DNA from: Methylobacterium currus
Lineage (GTDB): Bacteria > Pseudomonadota > Alphaproteobacteria > Rhizobiales > Beijerinckiaceae
NCBI RefSeq assembly: GCF_003058325.1
Contig: NZ_CP028843.1
Span: forward strand, 3,593,501-3,657,500
Reading direction: 5' to 3'
DNA length: 64,000 bases
Part shown: positions 46,138-54,853 of the stretch, piece after piece
Numbering within the stretch: position 1 is the first letter of the stretch
Layout: the number at the start of each line of letters is the position of its first letter
Translations under genes and position numbers: made by a program
Notes under the pieces: generated by a model
What the model saw: only the letters and a program-made list of their open reading frames with translations
Told to the model about the DNA's origin: nothing
Database searches by the model: none

Positions 46138-46284
46138 GTCATCCCGGGACCGCGCAGCGGAACCCGGGATCCATGACCGCTGACGTTCCAGGATCAGACG
46201 GAACGCGATCCGCTTCGTTCTCAGACCTCGGCGGTTATGGATCCCGGGTTCTCGGCTTCGCCGAGCCCCGGGATGACGCGGAGG
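46138..46284. repeat. Dispersed palindromic repeat, family A, copy 2 (inverted)
   Basis: Reverse-complement match to the element at 9657-9810. Shared parts include the outer GTCATCCCGGG...CCCGGGATGAC, the inner CCGCGCAGCGGAACCCGGGAT and GATCCCGGGTTCTCGGC arms, and the internal ACCGCTGACG. The middle is more variable than the arms. It separates catC from the MFS gene. Confidence 0.85.
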
Positions 46285-46325
46285 GTGGGAGTGGCGAGGT
46301 TGATCGAATCCCCGCCCGCATCCCT

Positions 46326-46604
46326 TCAGTCGATCGCCGAGGGGTGGCGCGCGAGCGGGGTCACGCGCATCGTCATGAACGGGAAGAGCGGCAGGCCGGA
46401 CAGGATGTCGTGCAATTCGTCGTGGCTCTCGACGTCGAAGATGCTGACATTGGCGTAGCGTCCGGCCACACGCCACAGGTGGCGCCACTTGCCCTGGCGC
46501 TGGAGATCCTGGGCGCGGGCCTTCTCGTCGGCCTTCAGCCTGGCGATCGTGTCGGGGTCGAGGCCGTGCGGGATCGCGACGTCCATCTCGACGCAGTACA
46601 GCAT
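46326..46604 (-). CDS. catC: Muconolactone delta-isomerase
   Basis: A 92-residue protein with the family-typical start MLYCVEMDVAIPHGLD and a central RYANVSIFDVESHDELHDILSGLPLFPFM. It isomerises muconolactone to beta-ketoadipate enol-lactone in the catechol ortho-cleavage branch and forms a decamer in characterised species. Length matches. It lies directly after catB, 4 bases apart. Confidence 0.95.
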   Translation of the reverse strand: MLYCVEMDVAIPHGLDPDTIARLKADEKARAQDLQRQGKWRHLWRVAGRYANVSIFDVESHDELHDILSGLPLFPFMTMRVTPLARHPSAID

Positions 46605-46608
46605 GGGA

Positions 46609-47778
46609 TCAGCTCCGGGCGTAGTGGCGCAGCTTGTCGGGATCGAGGGTCACGCCGAGGCCGGGGCCCTCGGGCAGGTGCACCGCGAAGTCGTGGAAGG
46701 CCAGCGGCTCGGCGACGAGGTCGCCGGTGAGGATCTGCGGCCCGAAATGCTCGCAGCCCCAGGTCAGCTCGCGCAGGCCCGCGAAGGCGTGGAGATGGGC
46801 CGCGGCGCCGACCGAGCTCTCCAAGAGGCAGCCGCCGTAGAGTCCGATCCCGGCGGCCTCGGCCACCGCCGCGACCTTGCGCAAGGACACGAGGCCGCCA
46901 TGCTTGACGAGCTTCAGCGAGACCGCGTCCGCCGCGGCGGCTTGTGCGACGCCCATCATGTCGTGGGGCGTGAACACGCATTCGTCGGCGAGCAGCGGCG
47001 GCACGCCGTCGCGCGCCCGCAGGCGGCCCATCCCGGCGATGTTCCATGCCGGCAGCGGCTGCTCGACGAGGGCGATGCCGAGATCGGCGAGGCGCGGCAG
47101 GCAGCGGCGGGCGGTGGTCTCGTCCCAGGCCTGGTTGGCGTCGACGATGAGCGCCGCGCGGTCGACGAGCGCCTTCGAGAGGCGGGCGAGCCGCGCGAGG
47201 TCGGCCTCGGGGGAGAGCGCGCCGATCTTGATCTTGAAGGTGCGGTGGAGCCGCGCCGCGAGCTTGGCTTCGGCCTCGGCGATCTCCTGGTCGGGGTCGC
47301 CGGAGGCGAGCGTCCACAGGACCGGGAAGCTGGTGCGCACCGCACCGCCCAGGAGTGCGGCGACCGGCAGGCCCAGGCTTCTCCCCACCGCGTCGAACAG
47401 GGCGGTCTCCAGCGCCGCCTTGGCGGCGTTGTTGCGCTTGGCCGCGGCGTCGAGGCGCTCGCCGGCGGTGACGAAGCGGTCGGCCGGCTGTCCGATCAGG
47501 GCGGGGGCGAGGTAGGCGTCGATGGTGGCCTTGATGCCCTCGACGCTCTCCTCGCTCCAGCGCGGCCCGCCGAGGGTCGCGGCCTCGCCGATGCCCTCGA
47601 CGCCGTTGGCGAGACGGAGCTGGACGATGACGTAGCTCTGCGCGGTGACGGAGGTCTGGGAGAGCTTGTGCTTCCGGACGGTGGGCACGTCGACGATCGT
47701 GGTGCGGATCTCGGCGACCGCGAGGTCTCGGGCGGGAGCCTGATGCACGGCGTCGTGGAGCTGGTTCTTGGCGAGCAT
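46609..47778 (-). CDS. catB: Muconate cycloisomerase
   Basis: A 389-residue enolase-superfamily enzyme that closes cis,cis-muconate to muconolactone. Visible active-site parts are KIKIG (K-x-K), VDANQAW (Asp ligand), LVEQPL (Glu ligand), LADECVF (Asp-Glu ligand region) and SLKLVKHGG (general-acid/base Lys). The N-terminal capping domain is AEIRTTIVDVPTVRKHKLSQTSVTAQSYVIV. ATG 47778 is preferred; the frame extends to 47805. Confidence 0.94.
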   Translation of the reverse strand: MLAKNQLHDAVHQAPARDLAVAEIRTTIVDVPTVRKHKLSQTSVTAQSYVIVQLRLANGVEGIGEAATLGGPRWSEESVEGIKATIDAYLAPALIGQPADRFVTAGERLDAAAKRNNAAKAALETALFDAVGRSLGLPVAALLGGAVRTSFPVLWTLASGDPDQEIAEAEAKLAARLHRTFKIKIGALSPEADLARLARLSKALVDRAALIVDANQAWDETTARRCLPRLADLGIALVEQPLPAWNIAGMGRLRARDGVPPLLADECVFTPHDMMGVAQAAAADAVSLKLVKHGGLVSLRKVAAVAEAAGIGLYGGCLLESSVGAAAHLHAFAGLRELTWGCEHFGPQILTGDLVAEPLAFHDFAVHLPEGPGLGVTLDPDKLRHYARS

Positions 47779-47839
47779 GGGGGTCTCGGGGATGTGGGGG
47801 GACAAGGCGGGAGACGGGCGATCGGATGGCGCCTGTGGC

Positions 47840-48055
47840 GCAGTCCCAACCCTCCCCCCTCCGCGGGGGAGGGTGCCCGGCTGCGAGTGCGAGGCACTCG
47901 TGCGCCGGGTGGGAGAGGGGAACGCGACGCTTCAGGATGTGTCGCCCGTCATGAAGCGCGCGACCTCTCCGGAAGCGGCGTCCCCTCTCCCGAACCCCCG
48001 CTGACGCGGGGGCCATCCTCCCCCGCAGAGGGGGGGGAGGGTTTTTGGCGTCGCG
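47840..48055. repeat. G/C-tract intergenic repeat between catA and catB (family C)
   Basis: About 215 bases with inverted ends: ACCCTCCCCCCTCCGCGGGGGAGGGT at the left hairpin is mirrored by ATCCTCCCCCGCAGAGG...GGGAGGGTT at the right, and an inner GGAGAGGGGAACGCGAC matches CGTCCCCTCTCC. A shorter relative (CTCCCCCCCTGCGGGGGAG) lies in the benA-benB gap at about 51430-51450. It is non-coding and probably a REP-like element inserted in the operon. Confidence 0.65.
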
Positions 48056-48057
48056 CC

Positions 48058-48993
48058 TCAGGCGGCTTCGGCGTGCGGGCGCACCACCACCGGATCGGGC
48101 GCATGCGCTACCTCCGGGTTGAGCGCGAAGTCGAAGCGGATGGCCGAGAACGGCGCGTCCAAGCCTGCCGCCGTCACGGCCGCCGGGTCGGTGACCCGCA
48201 CCACCTCGGCGATCAGGCCGTCGCGGGTGGCGAAGGCGAAGTCGTCGTGCAGGTAGGGGTCGTCCGAGAGGTTGATCTGCGTCGTCAGATGCCGGTGGCC
48301 GGGGCCGGAGACGAAGAAGTGGATATGGGCCGGGCGCTGGCCGTGGCGGCCGAGCTGGTCCAGCAGCTTCTGGGTCTGGCCGTGCGGCGGGCAGCCATAG
48401 CCCTTCGGCAGGATGCTGCGGAAGCGGTAGCGGCCCTCGGCATCGGTCTCGATGCGCCGGCGCAGGTTCCAGGTGCTCTGGCTCCGATCGAAGACCGAGT
48501 AGTTGCCGAGCGTGTTGGCGTGCCAGACATCCACGATGGCGCCTGCCACCGGCGCGCCGTCCTTGCCCGTCACCTGACCCTCGACGATCAGCACCTCGCC
48601 GTCCTCCGGGTCGTCGTCGAGGCGCGCCTGGCCCTTCGCCAGCGGCGCGCCGGCGACGTAGAGCGGGCCCTCGATGGTGCGCGGCGTGCCGCCCTCGATC
48701 CCGGCTGCCCGCTCCTTGGCGTCGATGCACAGGTCGATGAAGTGCTCGATGCCCAGCCCCGGCATCAGCAGGCCGAACTCGTTCTTCTGGCCGGTCTCGG
48801 TCAGGTAGCTCATCGCGGTCCAGAACTCGCTCGGGGTCACATCGAGATCCTCGACGATCCGGCAGGCATCCTCGACGACGCGGCGCACGATCTGCTTGAT
48901 GCGCGGGTTGCCGGTCTCGGTCGAGAGGCCCGCGACCTTGTCGAACAGAGCTTGAGCCTCGGCGGAATCGGTGATCGGAGACTGGGTGGTCAT
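48058..48993 (-). CDS. catA: Catechol 1,2-dioxygenase
   Basis: A 311-residue intradiol dioxygenase that opens catechol to cis,cis-muconate. The non-haem Fe(III) ligands are visible: Tyr in EGPLYVAGAP, Tyr in TLGNYSVFD, and two His in RPAHIHFFVSGPGH. The N-terminal helical domain of catechol (not protocatechuate) dioxygenases is present (FDKVAGLSTETGNPRIKQIVRRVVEDACR). GAGGAAACGCTG precedes the ATG. Genes benD and catB flank it on the same strand. Confidence 0.95.
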   Translation of the reverse strand: MTTQSPITDSAEAQALFDKVAGLSTETGNPRIKQIVRRVVEDACRIVEDLDVTPSEFWTAMSYLTETGQKNEFGLLMPGLGIEHFIDLCIDAKERAAGIEGGTPRTIEGPLYVAGAPLAKGQARLDDDPEDGEVLIVEGQVTGKDGAPVAGAIVDVWHANTLGNYSVFDRSQSTWNLRRRIETDAEGRYRFRSILPKGYGCPPHGQTQKLLDQLGRHGQRPAHIHFFVSGPGHRHLTTQINLSDDPYLHDDFAFATRDGLIAEVVRVTDPAAVTAAGLDAPFSAIRFDFALNPEVAHAPDPVVVRPHAEAA

Positions 48994-49025
48994 CAGCGTT
49001 TCCTCTTTTGTGGTTAGGTGAAAGA

Positions 49026-49820
49026 TTATCCGAGGTCGCCGCCGGCCACCGGCAGGGTGACGCCGGTGACGTAGGAGGCCTCGTCGGAGGCGAGGAACAG
49101 GATCGCGGCGGCCTGCTCGGCGGCGGTGCCGTAGCGGTGCATCAGGCTCGACGCCTTGGTCTGGGCCACCACCTCGGCGATCCAGGCCTGCTCCTGGTCG
49201 CTCGGCGCGGCCGGGTTGCGGGCGATGCGCCGGGGCGGCGCCTCGGTGCCGCCGGGGGCCACCGCGTTCACCCGGATGCCGTGCTCGGCGTATTCGAAGG
49301 CGAGGCAGGCGGTGATGGCGTTCACCCCGCCCTTGGCGGCGGCGTAAGGAACGCGGTTGACGCCCCGCGTCGCCACCGACGACACGTTGACGATGCTGCC
49401 GCTCCCGTTCGCCAGCATGTGCGGCAGGGCCGCCCGGCAGCACCACAGGGTCGGGAACAGCGAGCGCCGGATCTCGGCCTCGACCTCGTGCGGGGCGTAA
49501 TGCGCGTAGGGCTTGAACCAGATCGAGCCGCCGACATTGTTGACCAGCACGTCGAGCCGGCCGAACCGCGCCGCCGCTGCCGTCATCACGGCTTCGCAGC
49601 CCTCGAACGTCTCGACGTCGGCGAGCTGCACCCCGGCCTTCGCGCCGAGATCGCGGGCCTCGGCCGCAATCTCCTCGACGATCGCCGAGCGGTCGGTGAG
49701 GAGGAGGGCGGCGCCCTCGCGGGCGAGCCGCAGGGCGACCTCGCGGCCGATCCCTTGTGCGGCGCCGGTCACCACCGCGACCTTGGCGGCGAAGCGGCCG
49801 GGCGAGACGAAGCCGGTCAT
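49026..49820 (-). CDS. benD: 1,6-Dihydroxycyclohexa-2,4-diene-1-carboxylate dehydrogenase
   Basis: A 264-residue SDR that oxidises benzoate cis-diol to catechol with loss of CO2. It shows the Rossmann TGAAQGIG (TGxxxGIG), NNVGGS, and the catalytic YAAAKGG (YxxxK) preceded by NVSSVATRGVNRVP. The insertion GGTEAPPRRIARNPAAPSDQEQAW is typical of BenD. It overlaps benC by 4 bases. Confidence 0.94.
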   Translation of the reverse strand: MTGFVSPGRFAAKVAVVTGAAQGIGREVALRLAREGAALLLTDRSAIVEEIAAEARDLGAKAGVQLADVETFEGCEAVMTAAAARFGRLDVLVNNVGGSIWFKPYAHYAPHEVEAEIRRSLFPTLWCCRAALPHMLANGSGSIVNVSSVATRGVNRVPYAAAKGGVNAITACLAFEYAEHGIRVNAVAPGGTEAPPRRIARNPAAPSDQEQAWIAEVVAQTKASSLMHRYGTAAEQAAAILFLASDEASYVTGVTLPVAGGDLG

Positions 49821-50830
49821 GCCCCACCCCCGACGCCGCTCGCCGCGAATTTCTCGTAGTGGAAGCTCGCCGGGTTCAGGCCCCGCTCGGCGAAGGTCTT
49901 GCGGACCGCGTCGACCATCGCGGGTGGGCCGCACAGATAGGTGTCGATGTCGCCGCCATGCAGGTGCGCATCGGCCAGATGCGCGGTGACGTAGCCCTTC
50001 CTCGCGTGCCGGCTCTCGGGCGAGGCGACGCAGGTCTCGAAGCTGAAGCCCGGGATCTTCGCCGCCGCCTCTTCGAGCGCGTCGGTCTCGACGAGGTCGG
50101 CGTCGTGCGTGACGCCGTAGACGAGGTGGATCGGCTGGTCGGCGCCAGTCTCGCCGATCTTGCCCAGCATCGACAGGAACGGCGCCAGGCCGGTGCCGCC
50201 GGCGAGCATCAGCACCGGGCGGCGGATCTCGCGCAGGTAGAAGCTGCCGGACGGCCCGGTCAGGTCGAGGGTGTCGCCCTCCCGCGCTCCTTGCGCCAGG
50301 AAGGTGCTCATCAGCCCGCCCGGGATGTTGCGGATCAGGAACTCGGCTTTGGCACTGCCCGGGACCGAGCTGAACGAGTAGGACCGCGCGAGGCCGCTCC
50401 CCGGTACCGCGATGTTGACGTACTGCCCCGGCAGGAAACCGACCGGCTCCTCGGTCTCGAGCTCAAGCCCGAAGGTGGTGTCGGAGAGCCGCCGGACCGC
50501 CGCGACCGTGCCCTTGAGGGCGGCGGCCTTCGTCTTGCAGACCTCGGAGGAAGCGGCGACGGCCAGCACCAGGTCGGTCTGCGGCCGCATCTGGCAGGCG
50601 AGGCCGTAACCTTCCGCCGCCTCCTCGTCGGTCAGCGCGTCCTCGATGTAGCTGCCCGGATCGAACCGGCCGGATTCGCACCGGACCCGGCAGGTGCCGC
50701 AGGCGCCGTCCCGGCAATCGAGCGGGATGTTGATGCCGAGGCGATAGGAGGCGTCGGCCACCGTCTCGCCGGGGCGGCAGGCGATGAAGCGGGTGACTCC
50801 GTCCTCGAAATTGAGCGCGATAGTGTTCAT
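49817..50830 (-). CDS. benC: Benzoate 1,2-dioxygenase electron transfer component
   Basis: A 337-residue reductase. The N-terminal plant-type [2Fe-2S] domain has C-x4-C-x2-C as CRDGACGTC and the last Cys in YGLACQMRP. The flavin domain has RSYSFSSVPG and the NADH domain GGTGLAPFLSMLGK and CGPPAMVDAV. It passes electrons from NADH to BenAB. It lies 10 bases after benB. Confidence 0.95.
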   Translation of the reverse strand: MNTIALNFEDGVTRFIACRPGETVADASYRLGINIPLDCRDGACGTCRVRCESGRFDPGSYIEDALTDEEAAEGYGLACQMRPQTDLVLAVAASSEVCKTKAAALKGTVAAVRRLSDTTFGLELETEEPVGFLPGQYVNIAVPGSGLARSYSFSSVPGSAKAEFLIRNIPGGLMSTFLAQGAREGDTLDLTGPSGSFYLREIRRPVLMLAGGTGLAPFLSMLGKIGETGADQPIHLVYGVTHDADLVETDALEEAAAKIPGFSFETCVASPESRHARKGYVTAHLADAHLHGGDIDTYLCGPPAMVDAVRKTFAERGLNPASFHYEKFAASGVGGGA

Positions 50831-50840
50831 GGCGCCCTCC

Positions 50841-51332
50841 CTAGATGTGATAGACGTCGATGACGTGGTGGATGTAGTCGTTCTTGAGGACGACTTTCTT
50901 GTTCTTGATCAGCGGCGTCCCGCCGCTGGTGTCGAGGGTGTAGAACGACGTGCCGAAATGGGTGTCGACCGTCTTGTAGCGGTAGTTGAAGGTGAGCCAG
51001 TTGAAGCGGAGCTTACACCTGGTGTCGTCCTGCTCCAGAATCTCGACGTTCGAGATGTTGTGCGAGGTGCGCGGCTCCGGCAGGCTGGTGGCGCTGGAGC
51101 GCTCGGTCCGGATGCGGAACACCCGGTCCTCCAGGCCGCAGCGGCTGTCGTAGTAGATCAGCGAGACATCGCGCTGCGGGTCGGTGACGAGCTGGTCGTC
51201 GTCGTCCCAGGACGGCATCCAGAACTCGACGTCGGGTGCGTAGAGCGCGAGCCAGGCGTCGAAGTCGCGGTCGTCGAGGAAGCGGGCCTCGCGGTAGAGG
51301 AATTGCTGAACCTGCTCCAGGGTGAGGGGCAT
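50841..51332 (-). CDS. benB: Benzoate 1,2-dioxygenase small (beta) subunit
   Basis: A 163-residue beta subunit of a ring-hydroxylating dioxygenase. Typical parts are FLYREARFLDDRDFDAWLALYAPDVEFWMPSWDDD and the C-terminal FYTLDTSGGTPLIKNKKVVLKNDYIHHVIDVYHI. It forms the alpha3beta3 oxygenase with BenA. A 134-base gap with a family C repeat relative separates it from benA. Confidence 0.95.
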   Translation of the reverse strand: MPLTLEQVQQFLYREARFLDDRDFDAWLALYAPDVEFWMPSWDDDDQLVTDPQRDVSLIYYDSRCGLEDRVFRIRTERSSATSLPEPRTSHNISNVEILEQDDTRCKLRFNWLTFNYRYKTVDTHFGTSFYTLDTSGGTPLIKNKKVVLKNDYIHHVIDVYHI

Positions 51333-51466
51333 CGGAGGGCTCCTTGAGGGCGTGCGGGGGCGCTCGGCGTCCCGGGAGGGGGCGGCGCCGTCGGTGTTTC
51401 GGTGTGATTGGTGGGGCCGGCTCCCGATCCCTCCCCCCCTGCGGGGGAGGGGTGAGAAGCGGTGCC

Positions 51467-52795
51467 CTACGGCAGGTGCCGCCGCATCGTGTCCATCCAG
51501 TAGCGGTGCTGGATCGCGAAAAGGCCCTCGTCCTCGGTCTTGACCCCGCTCAGGAGCGGTTTCAGCCCGATCGCCTTCGCGCCCTCGTCCGCCCCCTCGA
51601 TCCAGTGCTTGGCGCCGCGGCAGAGGTCGTTCCACTGCGCCGCACGGCCGCGATAGCCGATCTGGCAGGCGCGAAATTCTTCCAGGTCGTCCGGGGTCGC
51701 CATGCCGCTGGCGTTGAAGAAGTCCTCGTACTGGCGGATGCGCCGGGCCCGGGCGTCGGGCGTCTCGCCCTTCGGCGCGATGCAGTAGATCGTCACCTCG
51801 GTCTTATCGACGGCGATCGGCCGGTAGGTCCGGATCTGCGACGAGAACTGGTCCATCAGATAGACGTTCGGGTAGAGGCAGAGATTGCGCGAGCGGCTGA
51901 TCATCCAGTCCGCCATCGCCTGCCCGTGCTGGTCCGCCAGCTCCCCGCGGCGATCCCAGTTCGGCCGGTCCTCCGGGTTCGACCAGGTGGTCCAGAGAAG
52001 CAGGTGGCCGTGCTCGAACGAGTAGAACCCGCCGCCCTGCTTGGCCCAGCCGCCCGCATCCATGGCGCGGGTCTTGTCGACGACGTGCGATTCCTTGCGC
52101 CGGCTGGTCGTGGCGGCGTAGTTCCAGTGCGTCGCGCTGACGTGGTAGCCGTCGGCGCCGTTCTCGGTCTGGAGCTTCCAGTTGCCGTCATAGACGTAGG
52201 TCGAGGAGCCGCGCAGGACTTCCAGCCCGTCCGGCGACTGGTCGACGATCATGTCGATGATCCGCGTCGCCTCGCCGAGATGCTCGGTCAGCGGCTTCAC
52301 GTCGGGGTTCAGGCTGCCGAACAGGAAGCCGCGATAGTTCTCGAAGCGGGCCACCTTGGTCAGGTCGTGCGAGCCGTCGCGGTTGAAGCTCTCGGGGTAG
52401 CCGGCGCCCTCCGGATCCTTCACCTTCAGGAGCTTGCCGCCGTTGCTGAAGGTCCAGCCGTGGAACGGGCAGGTGAAGGTCGCCTTGTTGCCGCGCTTGT
52501 GCCGGCACACCATCGCGCCGCGGTGGCTGCAGGCATTGACGAAGGCCTGCAACTCGCCCTTGCGGTTGCGGGTGATCACCACCGGCTGGCGGCCCATGAA
52601 GGTGGTGAAGTAGTCGTTCGGGTTCGGGATCTGGCTCTCGTGGGCCATGTAGATCCAGTTGCCCTCGAAGATGTGCTGCATCTCCAGCTCAAAGATGTCG
52701 GGATCGGTGAAGATGTCCCGCCGGCAGCGATAGGTGCCGGTCTCGGGGTTCTCCTCGACCGCGCCCTCGACCACCTGATGCAGATCGTCCAGCAT
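51467..52795 (-). CDS. benA: Benzoate 1,2-dioxygenase large (alpha) subunit
   Basis: A 442-residue oxygenase subunit. The Rieske cluster motif is CSHRGAMVC...CPFHGW (C-x-H-x17-C-x2-H, about residues 90-113) and the mononuclear iron ligands are in [15 protein letters not shown] (His, His) with a C-terminal Asp. It makes benzoate cis-diol. The start at 52795 fits the family N-terminus ([31 protein letters not shown]). It is the first gene of the ben-cat operon, divergent from its LysR regulator. Confidence 0.96.
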   Translation of the reverse strand: MLDDLHQVVEGAVEENPETGTYRCRRDIFTDPDIFELEMQHIFEGNWIYMAHESQIPNPNDYFTTFMGRQPVVITRNRKGELQAFVNACSHRGAMVCRHKRGNKATFTCPFHGWTFSNGGKLLKVKDPEGAGYPESFNRDGSHDLTKVARFENYRGFLFGSLNPDVKPLTEHLGEATRIIDMIVDQSPDGLEVLRGSSTYVYDGNWKLQTENGADGYHVSATHWNYAATTSRRKESHVVDKTRAMDAGGWAKQGGGFYSFEHGHLLLWTTWSNPEDRPNWDRRGELADQHGQAMADWMISRSRNLCLYPNVYLMDQFSSQIRTYRPIAVDKTEVTIYCIAPKGETPDARARRIRQYEDFFNASGMATPDDLEEFRACQIGYRGRAAQWNDLCRGAKHWIEGADEGAKAIGLKPLLSGVKTEDEGLFAIQHRYWMDTMRRHLP

Positions 52796-53035
52796 GACGT
52801 TCTCCCTGCCTGTCCGGCTGTTCCGGGACGAAGGAGGTCGTTGCCGGTCCACGTGCTGCGCGGCCGGCTCGGATCTCTCTCTCGTCTTCACACAGGGTGG
52901 CAGGGTGCTCTTCCTGGACTGTCCCGTCCCGAGCCCCGCTCGCGCCCTGAGCGTTTCCTCTTTTTTCAGTTCTAAGGAACGGGCATACCGAGGTCCAAGA
53001 CCGATTGGGAACAAAACCATTCCTGGGAGGAATGA
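52796..53035. promoter_or_regulatory. ben operon / LysR control region
   Basis: This 240-base gap separates benA (minus) from the LysR gene (plus). It contains an inverted repeat GTTC-TAAG-GAAC (52969-52980) and a GGAA-N8-TTCC repeat close to the LysR start (about 53008-53023), both possible regulator contacts. I do not find the exact ATAC-N7-GTAT site known for Acinetobacter BenM/CatM. Confidence 0.45.
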
Positions 53036-53944
53036 TTGGAGCTGCGCCACCTGCGCTACTTCGTGGCCGTCGCGCGTGAGCAGAGCTTCACCCGCGCGGC
53101 CGACCTGATGCACGTCGCCCAGCCGGCGCTCAGCAAGCAGGTGCAGCAATTCGAGGAGGAGTTCGGCCTGGCGCTGATCGAGCGCGGCTCGCGGCCGGTG
53201 CGGCTGACCGAGCCGGGCCGGGTGATCTACGAGCAGGCCTTGCAGATCCTGGAGCGCGTCGACGACCTGCGCGAGACCGGCCGCCGCCTGCGCGTCGCCG
53301 AGCGCAACAGCTTCCGCATCGGCTTCGTCGCCTCGACGCTCTACGGCCGGCTGCCGGAGATCCTGCGCGGCTACCGGCTGAAGCGCCCGGACGTCGACAT
53401 GACGCTCCTCGAACTGCTCACCCTGGAGCAGATCGCGGCCTTGAAGGAGGGGCGGATCGATGTCGGCTTCGGCCGGGTCGAGATCGAGGACCCGGCGATC
53501 ACCCGGGTGCTCCTGCGCAACGAGACGCTGATCGTCGCGGTGCCGATGGCCTGGGACGCCGCGCGCCCGGCGGGCCCCTTGAAGATGGCCGACCTCGCCG
53601 ATTCGGCGCTGATCCTCTATCCGAAGAGCGCCCGGCCCAACAACGCCGACCGCATCCTGGCGCTGTTTCGCGAGCACGGCGTGCGCCCGCCGGTGATCCA
53701 CGAGGTGCGCGAGCTCCAGACCGCGCTCGGTCTGGTGGCGGCGGAGGCGGGGGTGTGCGTGGTGCCGGCCTCGATCGAGCGCCTGCGCCGCGACGGCGTC
53801 GCCTACCGGCCTCTCGACGAGGAGCGGGCGCTGATCCCGGTGATCATGAGCTACCGCAAGAACGATCCCTCGCCGGAGATCGGGTTGATCCTGCAATGCG
53901 TGAAGGAGGATTACGAGCGGGAGGGGTTGGCGTTCGGGGTGTGA
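53036..53944 (+). CDS. LysR regulator of benzoate/catechol genes (BenM/CatM/CatR-like)
   Basis: A 302-residue LysR protein, divergent from benA. The DNA-binding part is [44 protein letters not shown], and the effector domain starts near residue 90 ([22 protein letters not shown]), a pattern shared with CatR/BenM. The start is a TTG at 53036: an ATG four bases earlier is in another frame, the family opening MELRHLRYF begins exactly here, and GGGAGGAA lies upstream. Probable effectors are benzoate and/or cis,cis-muconate. Confidence 0.92.
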   Translation: MELRHLRYFVAVAREQSFTRAADLMHVAQPALSKQVQQFEEEFGLALIERGSRPVRLTEPGRVIYEQALQILERVDDLRETGRRLRVAERNSFRIGFVASTLYGRLPEILRGYRLKRPDVDMTLLELLTLEQIAALKEGRIDVGFGRVEIEDPAITRVLLRNETLIVAVPMAWDAARPAGPLKMADLADSALILYPKSARPNNADRILALFREHGVRPPVIHEVRELQTALGLVAAEAGVCVVPASIERLRRDGVAYRPLDEERALIPVIMSYRKNDPSPEIGLILQCVKEDYEREGLAFGV

Positions 53945-54000
53945 GGGTCAGCAGGGTTTCGACTGATATCCGGCTGTCGATGAGCGTCCGTAGGTCCTGC

Positions 54001-54050
54001 GCGTTCTCCTCTCCCCGCGGGCGGGGAGAGGGGAGACCCGCGCCATTTCC
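54001..54050. repeat. Dispersed hairpin repeat, family B, copy 2
   Basis: TTCTCCTCTCCCCGCGGGCGGGGAGAGGGGAGACCCGCGCCA, hairpin core CTCCCC/GGGGAG, closely resembles the sequence at 40251-40304. It lies between the convergent LysR and SDR genes, so it could also act as a shared 3' end structure. Confidence 0.6.
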
Positions 54051-54085
54051 AGAATGTGCGACGGGGGTGCACTCGCCGGTGTGGC

Positions 54086-54853
54086 TCACCCCATCACCAG
54101 CCCACCATCCACGTACAGCACCTGCCCGGTCACGAACCGGCTCTCCTCGCCCGCCAGGAACAGCACCGGCCCGGCCACGTCCTCCGGCGTCGCGAGGCGG
54201 CGCAGGGGCGTCTGGGCGATCAGCGCCTCGCGCACCTCTTCCGGCGTGTCCCGGCTCGCCTCCGTGGGGGTGACCAGCCCCGGCGCCACGCAATTGACCC
54301 GCACCCCGATCGGCCCCAGCTCGGCCGCGAGGTTGCGGCTGAAGCCGACGAGGGCCGCCTTGGCGGTGGTGTAGTCGTGGTAGGGGATGCTCGGCCGCGC
54401 GACGAGGTCGCTCGCCAGGTTGACGATGGCGGCCCCGCTGCGCCGGGTCATCAGCGGAAGCATCGCCTGGATCACAGTGTAGGCCGCCCGCACCGCGCCG
54501 TCGAACTGGCGCTGGTAGGAGTCCCACGGCACGTCGCGGAAGCGCACCCGGCGGTCGGGGTCGAAGCGGTACGGCGCGAAGGCGTTGTTGACGACCGCGT
54601 CGAGGCGGCCGACCTCCTCGGTGATCCGCGCGGCGAGCCCGGCCACCGCCGCCGGATCGGTCACGTCGGCCGCGACCGTGAGCGCCGGCCCGCCGAGCGC
54701 CCGGCACCGCTCCGCCACCGCCTCGGCGGCGGCATGGTTCTCGCGGTAGTTGACGATGACGAGGCCGCCCTCGGCGGCGAAGGCCGTGGCGATCGCCGCG
54801 CCGATGCCGCGGCTGGCGCCCGTGACCAGGATCGCGCGGTCGCGGAACCTCAC
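54086..54853 (-). CDS. SDR family oxidoreductase, last gene of the TPP-riboswitch operon
   Basis: A 255-residue classical short-chain dehydrogenase/reductase. Cofactor motif TGASRGIG (residues 11-18) with IVNYRENHAAAE suggests NADPH preference; the NNAF motif and catalytic NLASDL...YTTAK (Ser, Tyr-x3-Lys) are intact. The C-terminal YVDGGLVMG is typical. It overlaps the binding-protein gene by 4 bases (ATGA). In this operon it could reduce the aldehyde made by the LuxC-like enzyme to an alcohol, or oxidise in the other direction; the role is inferred from context. Confidence 0.85.
   Translation of the reverse strand: MRFRDRAILVTGASRGIGAAIATAFAAEGGLVIVNYRENHAAAEAVAERCRALGGPALTVAADVTDPAAVAGLAARITEEVGRLDAVVNNAFAPYRFDPDRRVRFRDVPWDSYQRQFDGAVRAAYTVIQAMLPLMTRRSGAAIVNLASDLVARPSIPYHDYTTAKAALVGFSRNLAAELGPIGVRVNCVAPGLVTPTEASRDTPEEVREALIAQTPLRRLATPEDVAGPVLFLAGEESRFVTGQVLYVDGGLVMG

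Noticed and set aside
47840..48055. CRISPR array or tandem repeat
   Set aside because: Only two mirrored ends are present, with no regularly spaced direct repeats.
52796..53896. Upstream extension of the benA frame
   Set aside because: It runs antisense through the LysR gene; BenA has a family-typical N-terminus at 52795.
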